The position numbers were made by a program, and so were the translations under genes. A DNA stretch of 64,000 nucleotides from Lindgomyces ingoldianus (taxonomy: Eukaryota; Ascomycota; Dothideomycetes; Pleosporales; Lindgomycetaceae), in the NCBI RefSeq assembly GCF_010093535.1, contig NW_022985163.1, positions 730,711-794,710 on the forward strand, written 5' to 3'. This document shows, piece by piece, positions 23,140 through 33,737 of this stretch (its first letter is position 1; each line of letters starts with the position of its first letter). The notes under the pieces were generated by a model. It saw only the letters and a list, made by a program, of their open reading frames with translations. It was not told the origin of the DNA and did not search any database.

Positions 23140-25700
23140 TCACTGCATCTCAACCTCCATCTCCTCTCTTGGCCTCCTCCCAGGACTCCTTTCCATACTC
23201 CTCCTAGGACTCTTCCCCCTCTCCATCGTTCCAAGTCCCAAGCTCGCCATCCCAGCCGCCAAGTTCTGCCCTAAATTCTGGCTGAAAGCCGCTGCACCTG
23301 GAAGAGAAACCCCAGCACCAGCATCAGAACCAACACCGGCCATCGGTTTCGGATGGATCGTCGAGCCCGCACCTGTCGCAACTTCCGCAAACTCCGTGCC
23401 CGTCACCACGGGTTCCTTCCCCAGCGGCTCTTGCAGCACCGGCGTGTTCGCACCCGACCGAACAGGCGTGCTTCTACCATTCGACGGACTCCCTAACCCA
23501 CTACCCTGGGGCGTGAACAATGGAACCTTCGCGTTCATTTCGTCATCCTGCCTACCAAAGACTTCAGCCCACCATCTAGCCGGTCTACCTTTTTCGGGGA
23601 AAATGATACGTTCCTGCCCTCTAACGTTATCGTCGACAACAGCATCGTATTTCGGGTTAAGGAATTCCTCTTTTCGGCACAGAAAATAGTTCCATACGCT
23701 CCGTGTTCGTTCCGCGGCGCGGGCTTCTGTGCGTTCTTTTTCGTTGTCGAAGAGGAAGGTGCCATATTGGCAGGAATATAGATGGTACAGAAGACGGCGG
23801 AGAAAGCGCTCGTTGAATTCAAAGCGGGTTGGGTGTTGGTGCATAAGCTGGTAAGTAGCGTCTAGGAATTGGTGGAATACGGGTGAGAGTTCGTTGACTT
23901 TGGTTATACGATGTTCTTCGGCTGCGCCAATGGTGGTGGGTGTAGGTATCACGGCACTGGCACCAGTACCATCTACGGGAGGAATTGCGTCGGAGACTAA
24001 TTGCATTTCGCCTCCGTTCGCTTCAGGCAATTGGGTGAGCGATTCGCTGGATTCGTTTTGACGATTAAAAAGACCTTTGGCACCGCGAAGCGCGTTTTCA
24101 AATGGATTACCACCTCCAGGGGAATCAGACCGCCGATCTATCCTCTCATTCTCAATCTGGAACCACTTGTCGCTGCTGAGATAACCGGAGCGATGACGGA
24201 ACATGTGACCGAACGATAACCAGTCCTTCTCTACTAGCACAATGAATCCTTCCAACGTGCGGTAGTACGGATCTAGACATATCTGACTCAGGGCGCTGAG
24301 TTGGCTGGTCCGATCCCACCCGTCCGAACAATGAATTAAGACGTGCGAATGCATTATCCCCACAGTCTCCGCAATCAACCGAGCTCCGTCCAGTATGTTA
24401 GTCATATGCTTTGTCCAACCGCTCTTGATTAGCAAATTCCGATTTGGCGGCAAGTTGGTGATATCGGAATCCTTGATGGCTTCGATAACAGTGTCCAAAG
24501 ACTTGCGCATGACGTGGATGTTGTCAATACCCAGAAATGCCTTCTGCGCTCCGGGATAATATTCCATCTTCTCTGACCCCAGTCCTACAGCTTGCATAGC
24601 ATACGCGTTGACCGTTGGTCTCGCATCGACAATCATATTCCGCTGCTGTGCCCCGTAGACTTTCGGAGCGTCAGTCTCGGCTTCGGAGGAATCCGTGAGG
24701 TCGTCGACGATAGTTCGCCCCGAATTGACGGCTTCGGCATCAACTACTCCCACAAACGAACTATTAGCACTGGATTCCGTAAGATTGATTACGCTCGACT
24801 CGGGGCTTCCGCCAGCCGGGTTCGAAGGCGTAGAGGCTTGTGATGCTTTCCACCCACTATTGGTTGCCCAAATAGCTGCTACGAGCTTTTCATCCTGCGG
24901 GCTCCGGTTTCCGCGGATTCCCGGCGATGGCTGTGAGCTTCGTGTTATGGAGCAATTGTTTATGGGGTGGCGGTAGACGAGGGCAGGTATTCGGGCACGC
25001 GAGCGGTAGTTGCCTGCGTAGTTGAGGACATTATCTGAGATCTTTGTGGGGACAACGAGAAGGGAGGGATAGGTCGGGGAGTACTGCACTTTAGCATTAG
25101 AATATTGAAGCCCTAAATTCTGCCATAAAAATACGAACTTTATAGTCTTTGTTGATCTCTGATATCCTCCACCCCTTCTCCGTGTCCTTGGGACTGATGC
25201 CTAGTCGCTTCCATTCCCGCCGCGCATCATATATCTGCCAGCCATCTAGCTTGTCTTCTGGGGGTTTTGGCTGGTAGGAGAAGGCCAATAATTTGTCTAG
25301 TCGACCGACTTTACACGAAAGCCCTCGAATTGTGTCGTACACGTCGCGGGCTTTCTTCTCGTCGTCGAAGTTGAAGGCGAAGAAGGTGAAGTCTCGGCCA
25401 CGGATCCGGATCGAGGGCAGCTGGTGTGAGGCGGGCGGAGATGGGCGTAGTACGCAGTAGGATATCATAGGATATGTTATCCATACTTCCTTCTGTCGAG
25501 GTGGCTTCGCGGGAGGAGGGGAGCCTGCAGGGAGCGGCGGTATGTAACTGAAGACCATATGGTGGGGCATGAGGTGCAGAGTGCCATCGAAACGTACGCC
25601 CCTTCGCCAGAGAGCAACATCTTCAACCTACAGAGAGGGTAAGTTATGCAATGCGCCAATCCACCTGGCAACTTGCCTTGCTGACTCGTATCCTCTCCAT
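23140..25700 (-). CDS. ymr1: Myotubularin-related phosphoinositide 3-phosphatase
   Basis: Three exons, 25700-25677, 25627-25139 and 25083-23140, give 818 aa. Exon 1 is only 24 nt (MERIRVSK) and is followed by an intron that begins GCAAGT and ends TGTAG, so it is a GC-AG intron. The join reads MERIRVSK/VEDVALWRRG, as in other fungal Ymr1. Intron 2 is less certain (donor GTTCGT with acceptor TGCAG, or donor GTATTT with acceptor TAAAG). Residues 8-165 form the PH-GRAM region. The phosphatase region begins YSPTYPSLLVVP and contains SRARIPALVYRHP, then the active site HCSDGWDRTSQ (Cys about 423, Arg about 429), a CX5R motif. The C-terminus is Pro/Gly-rich. By homology the enzyme removes the 3-phosphate of PI3P and PI(3,5)P2 on endosomal and vacuolar membranes. 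Confidence 0.92.
25628..25676 (-). other. GC-AG intron in ymr1
   Basis: The intron runs from 25676 down to 25628 on the minus strand. It starts GCAAGT directly after an exon ending AAG and ends CTGTAG. The exon side AAG and the intron side AAGT pair strongly with U1, which is the usual compensation in GC-AG introns. Using any nearby GT would break the conserved MERIRVSK-VEDVALWRRG join. Confidence 0.75.
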
Positions 25701-26356
25701 GGGAAGTGAATGTGTATTTAGTGGAGAGGTGGGGCAGACTGGTAGATTCGGATGGGTTCGGAGGGGCCAAAACAGAATAATCTGGCTCAACGAAAGAACG
25801 CTCTACGGTTAGGGGCAGAAAAGGGTTACTGAATACAAGGCGGGGCGCGTCTTTTGTTGTGCATGTTGGTGTTGCTGTGAATAGTTCACATGTCCGCAGC
25901 ATGCACGAGCCAAGCCCAAAATATCTTGGCAAGACACTTGTCGGGTTGGTGGGAGAAAGGACACAACAGTGGAGCCTCTTGATGTCAATGTAGAAGTTGT
26001 TTACTGCCATTTCATCATGCGCTTCCAATTAAGGTATGCTAACCTTTCAAATTTCTTCAAAATACTTTGTGTCACGTATTTGAAAGAATCACCGAGCAGG
26101 CGCCTGACTAGGGATGATTCTGAAAGAAAGACCATTGAATACAATTGACAAATTAAACAAATTTTCCAAATGATAACTGTACAGATGAAAACACACGAAT
26201 CACTGTCCTGTTGCGGAGCATGTATACACCCGAAGGCAGTTTTTCCTAGCAACCACTTATGATTTAGAAAGAGGCCTTTGAATCTCTTACCCGACAAAAT
26301 GAGGCAGTCTGGTCACCAATGATATGCATCTGGCTTGATCTCAAAAGATCTGTTTT
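25701..26356. other. Spacer upstream of ymr1 and downstream of bbp
   Basis: This holds the ymr1 leader and bbp 3' flank. An open frame beginning at the ATG at 26010 (minus strand) runs past the ymr1 start in another frame. If transcribed, it would act as an overlapping uORF. No independent gene is supported. Confidence 0.4.
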
Positions 26357-28469
26357 CTAAGCCGGAGGGGGAGGGGGAGGCAAATCAGTCGGGGGAGGCG
26401 GTGGGATATCGCTAGGAGGTGGTGGAGGCGGCGGAACACCCCCAGCTGGTGGTGGTGGGGGCGGGCTACCACCATAGTGCTGGAACAGAGGGCCAAGACC
26501 CGGCGGAGGAGGGGCGGCGTTGCCATATCCAGGGGCACCGAAAGCGCTGAGACCGGGTGGAGCTCCCGCGGCTATACCAGGAGCGGCTCCATGACCAACC
26601 GCCGCGTAATCACCATAAGGATATGCTGCTCCGCCTGGTGCAGCAGCGGCGGCAGCGGGAGCAGCCCATGGTGGGGGTGCTGCATTGTAGCCACCAGCGT
26701 TGTACGAGGAAGCATTGTTGGCCCATGGGGGTGGTGCGCCAGCGCCGCCATCACGTTCGTCGCGGTTGTTCCGAGTCCATGGAGCAGGTGCACCAGTCGG
26801 ACCACGTTCCCAAGGCTTCATGTTGCGCTGCTCATCGCCGCCAAAGCCATCTTTGCCCCCATTGTATTCAATGCTCTGCTGAGGTCGGCCACCACCGCCG
26901 CCACCAGCCATCGACTCCAGGAAAGCACCCATCTCGTCCTGCGGTGGTCCTCCTTCGATCCTACTCCCGTTGCGACCTCCAAATCCGCGGTCATCGTTGC
27001 GCCAATCCTGTCCCTTCCGACGTTGAGGGCAATCACGGGCCATATGTCCGGCTTCACCGCAGACGCGACAGATGATGGTCGCAGTGAAATTCTGTTTCTG
27101 GGGGCAGTCATATTTCCTGTGGCCAATCTCGCCGCCTGTATTTTGATTAGCCAGTGCCGATGCGAAGGGACAATGAGTTAGACTTACAATTCTGGCAAGC
27201 TTGGTTCTCGTCGTCACGAAGGGTACCGTTCAGAGCAGCAAGCTCACGGAGCTGGTTACGCTTTAGTTCATTCTGGCCTTCGGGGATGGAGGCAGCCTAG
27301 TCAGGTCAGTCAAGAGTTAAAAAAAATTGACTGGTAGGGTATACAATACTTACAGTCTCGATGATGTTGTGAATCAAAGCTTTGGCCTTGTTGACCTTGT
27401 CTTCAGTGTCAGCCATGATAAGGCAGTGAAGATCTTCTTCCTGGTTGCTGGTGTGAGCGGCGTCAGAACGGCCTTTGCCTTCCTTGACAGAGCCTTTGCC
27501 ACGGATAGCGATCTTGGCGCCGGACTCTCCTTCCATTTTCTTGAGCGTGTTACCACGGGGGCCAATGAGAAGCCCAACTGTTAGTGAAAAAGCTGTTGTT
27601 AGCTGGTGATCAAAGAGTTTGAGCAATATGGCGATACAGCGCGACGGGTTAGTGACAGTGCTGTGCAGCAGACCTCTGCAGTCTGAGCATGCAGAGCCAA
27701 GACGAAGGAAAGGGCAGAGAAAAAAGGGTTAGGAGTTAGAAATTGGGGGGTTAGTATCATACTGAAGTTAATCTCCGGGTAGTCATTCACTGGAACGTAG
27801 ACTTTCTCTTGGGTCTTAGCTGGGCGCCTATAGTCAGAGGGCGGATGGTACTGAGGGATCGTCCGCATCGCTTCCGTGACGAGACGATGGCGCTCATCCT
27901 CTAATTTCTTGCGGTAGCGGAACTCGCGAGTATTGACACGACGACCGAAATTATCATACTGTGGAGGGGGAGACGGGGATCTGCGGGTTTGTTAAGTTAG
28001 AAGCTGTGCTTGGACAAGCACGTAGTGAGAGCTCACCTATCACCATCAGCCGGGACGACATCATTGATCCTCAGCTTCTGGCTAATCTCCTCGATACGCA
28101 AGTGCAGGATGTAAGCATCGATTTGTTCCGAAGTCATGTGGCGACCATCAATCAGGACGGGTAAGCCCATGAGGCCAGCTGCCTTGTTGTCGTTGGGGGC
28201 ACCCCAACGGTTGCGCTTCTTGCGCCTCTTAGGGCCATCGACAGAAGGCTCATCTGTGACTTCGTTAGCAACATACTTATCAAATATAGGAGGTATACAG
28301 AGAGATGGGAACACGTACCGCGTGTCGGGCTTCGACCACGCTTCAGTTCTGGCAAGCCAGTCGCAGGCTCTGCAGGATTGTATCCTCCATCATCGGAGTC
28401 GCCTCCGAATCGGCGACGACCAAGAGGGACGTTGTTGGAGCCTGTGATACCCTGATTACGCCACGCCAT
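26357..28469 (-). CDS. MSL5: Branchpoint-bridging protein BBP/SF1
   Basis: Six exons, 28469-28319, 28253-28037, 27980-27763, 27577-27354, 27296-27188 and 27135-26357, close in phase at 565 aa. In order, these are the basic RRKKRNRWG segment (U2AF65-binding ULM type), the helix-hairpin region ([20 protein letters not shown]), and the KH-QUA2 domain with [19 protein letters not shown]. Next come two CCHC zinc knuckles ([14 protein letters not shown] and [14 protein letters not shown]), then a Gly/Ala/Pro-rich tail ending in long polyproline runs. The protein recognises the intron branch-point sequence in the early spliceosome and bridges to U1 and U2AF. The join [11 protein letters not shown] across intron 3 and NC/GEIGH across intron 5 confirm those splices. 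Introns are 52-185 nt. Confidence 0.95.
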
Positions 28470-29239
28470 AGTTAGTAGCAACTGTTGAAAAGCTTTGAGA
28501 AGCTGTGGGAATGGACGAGTTAGTGGTGTTGAGGACAAGGAGGAAGAGGCGCAGAGGCGAGAACTTCCAGCGCGTTTGGCCAAGACTTCTTAGCGGGAAA
28601 ATTAGCGCCTTGATCACGTGCCATGGCCTGCTCGGTCGACCGTTGACCAGCAGCGTCGGTAGACATCCTCCACCGATGCGCCCCAACAGCCGCCATAATC
28701 ACTATTTTCTCAAGGACTGGGCGACTTGTGTGAAGCATCGCGGATGTGGAATAATAACCTTGGAAGCATCAGTCCGCGGCTTTAGAAGCTCTCTTCCCAT
28801 CCCGCCCACAATAGAGAAAGGTTCAGACTCGGCAACTCAGCGCAGATGTAAAGCCATATAGCACATTAAAAAAGTGAACGAAGGGATGCAGGTACCTGAG
28901 TACTGTATCCACCATCCCCTAGGAACCACAGCTAAATTCTCGCCATCATACTATGAGCTAATAGTCATCCTCTCATCTTCCTCTACTATCCTCATCTCTT
29001 CTAAACTTATACCCTCCAAGGTCCAGGTCTCGCCGTGGATTAACCATTCGCTCCGCGTGCGGAAGGGGAATTCAATCGCAATTGTAATTTCTAAGCAATC
29101 GATCTTCGTCATACTGCCCCTCACCCCACCTCACCTCTCCCAAAGCTATAAAGGTCTCCAAACTTCAAAACTCTCAACCTCATAACAACTCGCTACCAGC
29201 CTTCGGCTCTCCACTAATCTCAACTGGTGATATTTCAAT
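28470..29239. promoter_or_regulatory. Divergent upstream region, bbp and GST
   Basis: This 770-bp segment separates two divergent start codons and carries both promoters. Before the GST start it is pyrimidine-rich (CTCATCTTCCTCTACTATCCTCATCTC) and then has a TATAAAG at about 29147-29153, roughly 90 bp upstream of the ATG, a plausible TATA element. Confidence 0.5.
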
Positions 29240-30315
29240 ATGTCTTCTAAAGAACCCTCCATTACCCTCTACACCACACAGACCCCCAATGGAATCAAGA
29301 TCTCCATCACTCTCGAAGAGCTAGGGTGAGCTGTTCCCTCGACTCTACATTCCATATTACCTCTCCAAGTATCAACCCCTCATACTCACCCTCCCAGAAT
29401 CCCCTACACCGTCCACAAAATAGATATCTCAAAAAATACGCAAAAAGAGCCATGGTTCTTAGCTATCAACCCAAACGGCCGCATCCCCGCGCTCACCGAC
29501 ACCTTCACTGATGGCCAACAAATTAATCTCTTCGAATCCGGCTCCATCATGCAGTATCTCGTTGCTCGATACGACAAGGATTATAAGATTTCATATCCGC
29601 CGGGGACGAGGGAGTTCTATGAGATGAACAACTGGTTGTTCTTTCAGAATGCGGGATTGGGTCCGATGCAAGGACAGGCTAGTAAGTGGATATCTTGTTT
29701 CTACTTCAGATATTTGCGTATCTTTCGAAAGGTACGGAAGGATTTGGTGGAGAAATGCGACGTGGTGCTGCGTTGGGAGAGGTTGCGCACCCACATCAAG
29801 GAAGTCTATCCCTCATCTCATGGAGGCCCACCTGCACTACACTACATCTCAAATTCGCCAAGTTCTACATCATATCCAACAAATACTAACATTCCCGCAA
29901 AGACCACTTCACCCGCTACGCCCCCGACATCTTCGAATACGGCATATCGCGCTACCAGAACGAAACCCGACGTCTCTACTCGGTGCTCAACACTCACCTC
30001 TCCTCCAAGAATATCCCCTACCTAACTGGTACCAAATGCACCATCGCCGACATTGCTCACTGGGGCTGGATCGCATCAGCTGGCTGGGCCGGCGTCGACA
30101 TTGACGAGTTCCCGGCACTAAAAGCTTGGGAAGACCGCATGGCGGCTCGGCCTGGTGTCGAGAAAGGCCGACATGTGCCCGACCCGCACAAAATCAAAGA
30201 ACTTCTGAAGGACAAGGCGAAGATGGAGAGACATGCGGCTGAAGCTCGGAAGTGGGTGCAAGCGGGCATGAAAGAGGACGCTGAGAAAGCTGCGTCTGCG
30301 AAAGAGCAAAAGTGA
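29240..30315 (+). CDS. Glutathione S-transferase, Ure2-like class
   Basis: Three exons, 29240-29325, 29398-29681 and 29903-30315, close in phase at 260 aa. The N-terminal thioredoxin-like fold begins ITLYTTQTPNGIKISITLEELG. It continues IPYTVHKIDISKN and contains NPNGRIPALTD, followed by FESGSIMQYL, whose Glu-Ser contacts glutathione. The C-terminal helical domain includes ANHFTRYAPDIFEYGISRYQNE and the N-capping region GTKCTIADIAHWGW. This is the Ure2-like/GTT2-type arrangement common in filamentous fungi. The enzyme probably conjugates or reduces electrophiles in the cytosol; specificity is unknown. The final 50 residues are unusually rich in Lys, Ala and Glu (KIKELLKDKAKMERHAAEARK), a charged helix. 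Intron 2 (221 nt) is longer than the neighbours' introns. Confidence 0.9.
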
Positions 30316-33300
30316 GTGTGGTTCAATTTCACTCCTGTGTAGTTGAATCCACAAGGTATACCTTGGGTTTCAGCTGCTTGGCTGTTAGTGGAAAATGTCT
30401 ATATCCCCATGTCTATCGTCGTGTTCGTGAGGGGAACCCCATGGGGTAAATTTTAGTATCCACTCTGTGACTGGATTATCCATGATCCGATTCAAACTCT
30501 CCTCCACATGCGCTACCCTCGCTTTCTAACTTGTTAACCCCTCTTGCGGACAAGCAGATTGTAGACTTCCACATCCGACCAAGCCGTTCATGCAACCCCG
30601 TTCTGCAATGCCCCACATCCGCTGCCACGGGGAGAATTGATTGCCCACAATTCACCTAAAGAGGGGCTGGCACGCTCACCGTTATTGTTTCCCCGGTCGA
30701 GCGTTATTACAAGGAAAGGTAAGAACCATGAAGCGAGAAACATTGCAGCAATCAAGCGAAGAATTTGGCGAAGTTCCTGCTTTCGGCTGGCTGGCGTATC
30801 TGCATATCCGCTTTGAGAGAGGCTCAATTCGTCAACTGCGTCCCCACAATTGCCTCTGGAGCTGTGATACGTATGATATAACAATCGTGTTTGTTGTGGA
30901 GGAGGGTTAAGGCCGTCCACAGCTATGACAGCCGCTCTTGATACTCGTATTCCGTCGCACTGCATCTCTCCCCCTGGTGGCTTGCGTAAAATGCTTGTAC
31001 ACCCGCACGCGGCAGCTAGGAGCGGGAGCAAAGTAAAATCGCGAGACGTCGTGATACGCTTTCGCCGCCGCATGATGACCCTAGTCGAGAGTCACACAGG
31101 GCTGAGTATCCAGCCGAGATGTCCAGGCACACTTTGAACGGGCTGCACTAAACATGGCAACTCCTGCAGCTTATCAGACCTTAAAAGAGACTGCTTTCAT
31201 CTACAGCGATCGGATGTCGTGCAAGCCAATAAGCCACGGACGCCACTCCACAGCCAAAAAGCTGCATCTGGTAAAATACTGGGGTAGTGATATAGGAATG
31301 CCTGGCCATAGGATTCCAAAGACACCAAATAACGCGGAGGATGTATGTTCGTATCACCTCGGGTAGGAGAGAGCTCGAGAATTCAAGACGCACAAACGTA
31401 CCAACATGAGGCCCCAGAATTTTTCCATTGCGATGTCCAAAAACCGACCGCTTGTAGCCTAATTAGAGATCAGCTGTCCTACTTCATATATTAACGAAAT
31501 GCGAGGGTACCGGGATGTGCTTCCCAGTGTTCGAATAAGGCAGTACCCCCTTCCTATCCAATAGGGTTGTGGACGCGGGTGCAGGGCCTCAAAACAGGTC
31601 AGTTGCATTCCAGAAGGCCTCAAAAAGATTCGACAGTGGCCAGAGCTATTAAAGAAGAGAACACGTTTAATAGAGCCGAGAAGGAGATCCTAGCGGTTTG
31701 CGGGGGATGTGCCATGATCGGCGCTGGGGAAGTACATTCAGGCAAAAGGAGAAGACGAAGAACAAGCAAAGAAAGAGGCTGCTCACCGATTGGTCTCCCT
31801 TACTTCTTATTTTCTCGAAATAGCTACATTGCCTTTCGACATGTGGTGGTTGCAGACGTTCCGCAATAGTCCTTGAGGAAATGTTGAGGCTACACAACCA
31901 ATGCAGTCCATCTGGGTCCTGCGCTGTGGGACGCCTGCAGATGGGAATGTGGAGATTTCTGCCGGTATGCATGCACCCTGCATTTTTGCAATTTTCTCCT
32001 CTGGAGGTTGCAGTAGACTACAGCGATTTTGAGCGCCTACCAGTAGGATGACCGGATCAGGGTTGGACCTGCTCCAGCTCTGCCTGAACTCATTTACGGC
32101 CCGCCGGGGCAATGAGAAGAACGCGCATGTGTGCAATCAATTATCGTAAGACGAAGCTTGAGGAGGAAAGGAAGTGTGACGATGAATCACTGATCTTCTT
32201 CGTCGCATTGAAAGGAAGGGACCGCCGCCTTGACCTGAGTTCCATGTGCCTGGAAGCGACATTTGGTGGTGGGATTTGTGAAACGACTGAAAATTGAGGC
32301 GAGTTGATCAAGATGAGGTGACTATGCATACTGCAAGGTGAAAGCAACCTCAAAAAGATGTAGTCAGAGGTAGGTACGTGCTGAATAGTATTCTGACATT
32401 AGCGAAAATCTATAGGTTAGGCCTGGTATACTGAATCTTAGCAGACCGAAGCTATGTTTCCAATTAGTCATTCAGCATGCCGTGAACATTGTAGAGTACC
32501 CAATGACTAGACGTGCAGGGCTTGGTCGTCTGGAAAATAGGAGTTTCGCTGCACCAACTCCCTTCTGCCCCTTTGCGCATATTCGCTAACCGAGACGTCA
32601 AACTCTCCTCATGGTCATGCTTCCAGCGTGCCAGAGACAAAGATAGTGCGGGTTTCCCATGCGTTTGGTACTTGTGGAGAAGAGGTAAAGTGATGCATGG
32701 GTAATTACTTACTAGCCTCCAGAACAGATGTGCTTCTGGAACATGATGCGCTGTGCCTTAATCGAGTCATTCACCGTAGATTCAGAACTTCGAAGCGATG
32801 CATGGGCGGATCAACCTTCCACTGGCCTGTTTCACCGCCAGCATGATGAAATGCACACCGGCCCCTTTTGTTTACTCGATCTCCATGGCCATATCAACGA
32901 TGTCTGCCTTGAGTATGGAGCAGTTTCAGCGCGGATTGCATTACCTGTGGTAGCAAAGCGCACACTTAACAATACACATCTAATCTCCCGGAGAAAGGGA
33001 AATAAGTCTATAAGAAACTGCTTTTATGAATTCTCCGACCCTGTCGACCCGCCGAGCCTGGAGAAGGGTCCTGCGGAGGGCTCGCCGTTGACGATTGCAT
33101 GCATCTGGCAGGTCCGATGGGCGTTGCAGGTGGTCAGGCGATGCAAGCCACGATCAAGGGAATGGCCGTCAGGCACAGGATCGTAAATGGGGGGGCCAAG
33201 GTGTTGCAAGAGCGAGGGGGGGGGGGTGATGTTGGAAGGAAGTGAAGAGACTAACCTGCAAACCGTAGGGTTCAAAGGTCGCTTGACAGGGCACCTGCGG

Positions 33301-33737
33301 GGCCGATGTATGGGCATTTAACCGGAGGTTGACTGATCCACTCAGAGATCACTGGTTAAATGGGTAAATATGCCACATCTCCGCAGCATGCATCGAGTGC
33401 CTCCCAACGACCAGGTGCCATGAGCAATTGCCCCCAGATCGTCAGGCCAATCACTCATGGAAGAATTAATGATTGCGTCTTTTGATATTGGCCTGGTGTT
33501 GATCTCGCTTCTCGAAGCCCTCGTGGACGCATGGAAGCTTCAAGCCACAGATCCTGATCCTGGTAACGGCCCATCACGACCAGGGATTCCAAGAGTCGGA
33601 CGTTGTTCCTCGGCAGTGTAAGGATCGTTGGAGGCCCACATCTGTTCCCTGAAGTATCTCATGAGCGTCCCCAGTCTCCCCCAAATGATTGCAACACCCA
33701 CCCTTCCACCAAAAGAAATCTTCCGCTCTACGTCGCC
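30316..33737. other. 3.4 kb gap; regulator promoter at right end
   Basis: No gene is recognised. The region has G-runs (eight G or more near 33187 and 33218), scattered short frames and no transposase or reverse transcriptase motifs. A 161-codon minus frame at 30588-31073 looks non-coding (no family, no leader). The right end, from about 33600, is the regulator's promoter or leader. Confidence 0.4.
33628..33712. promoter_or_regulatory. Three CCNCCAA-type motifs upstream of the regulator start
   Basis: The sequence shows TTGGAGG (reverse of CCTCCAA) at 33628-33634, CCCCCAA at 33678-33684 and CCACCAA at 33706-33712, all within 110 bp before the ATG at 33738. CCNCCAA is the core of the galacturonate-responsive element described in Botrytis (TCCNCCAAT in Aspergillus). 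The motif is short, so single hits are expected by chance about every 2 kb. Three in 85 bp is more notable, though the stretch is C-rich. Function is inference. Confidence 0.4.

Noticed and set aside
25477..26028. 183-codon minus frame upstream of ymr1 taken as a separate gene
   Set aside because: It overlaps ymr1 exon 2 in another frame and has no domain; at best an upstream frame.
26357..26480. Proline repeats as a mobile or satellite repeat
   Set aside because: They encode the normal polyproline tail of BBP/SF1.
30588..31073. 161-codon minus-strand frame in the 3.4 kb gap
   Set aside because: No start context, mixed low-complexity composition, no recognisable motif; likely chance.
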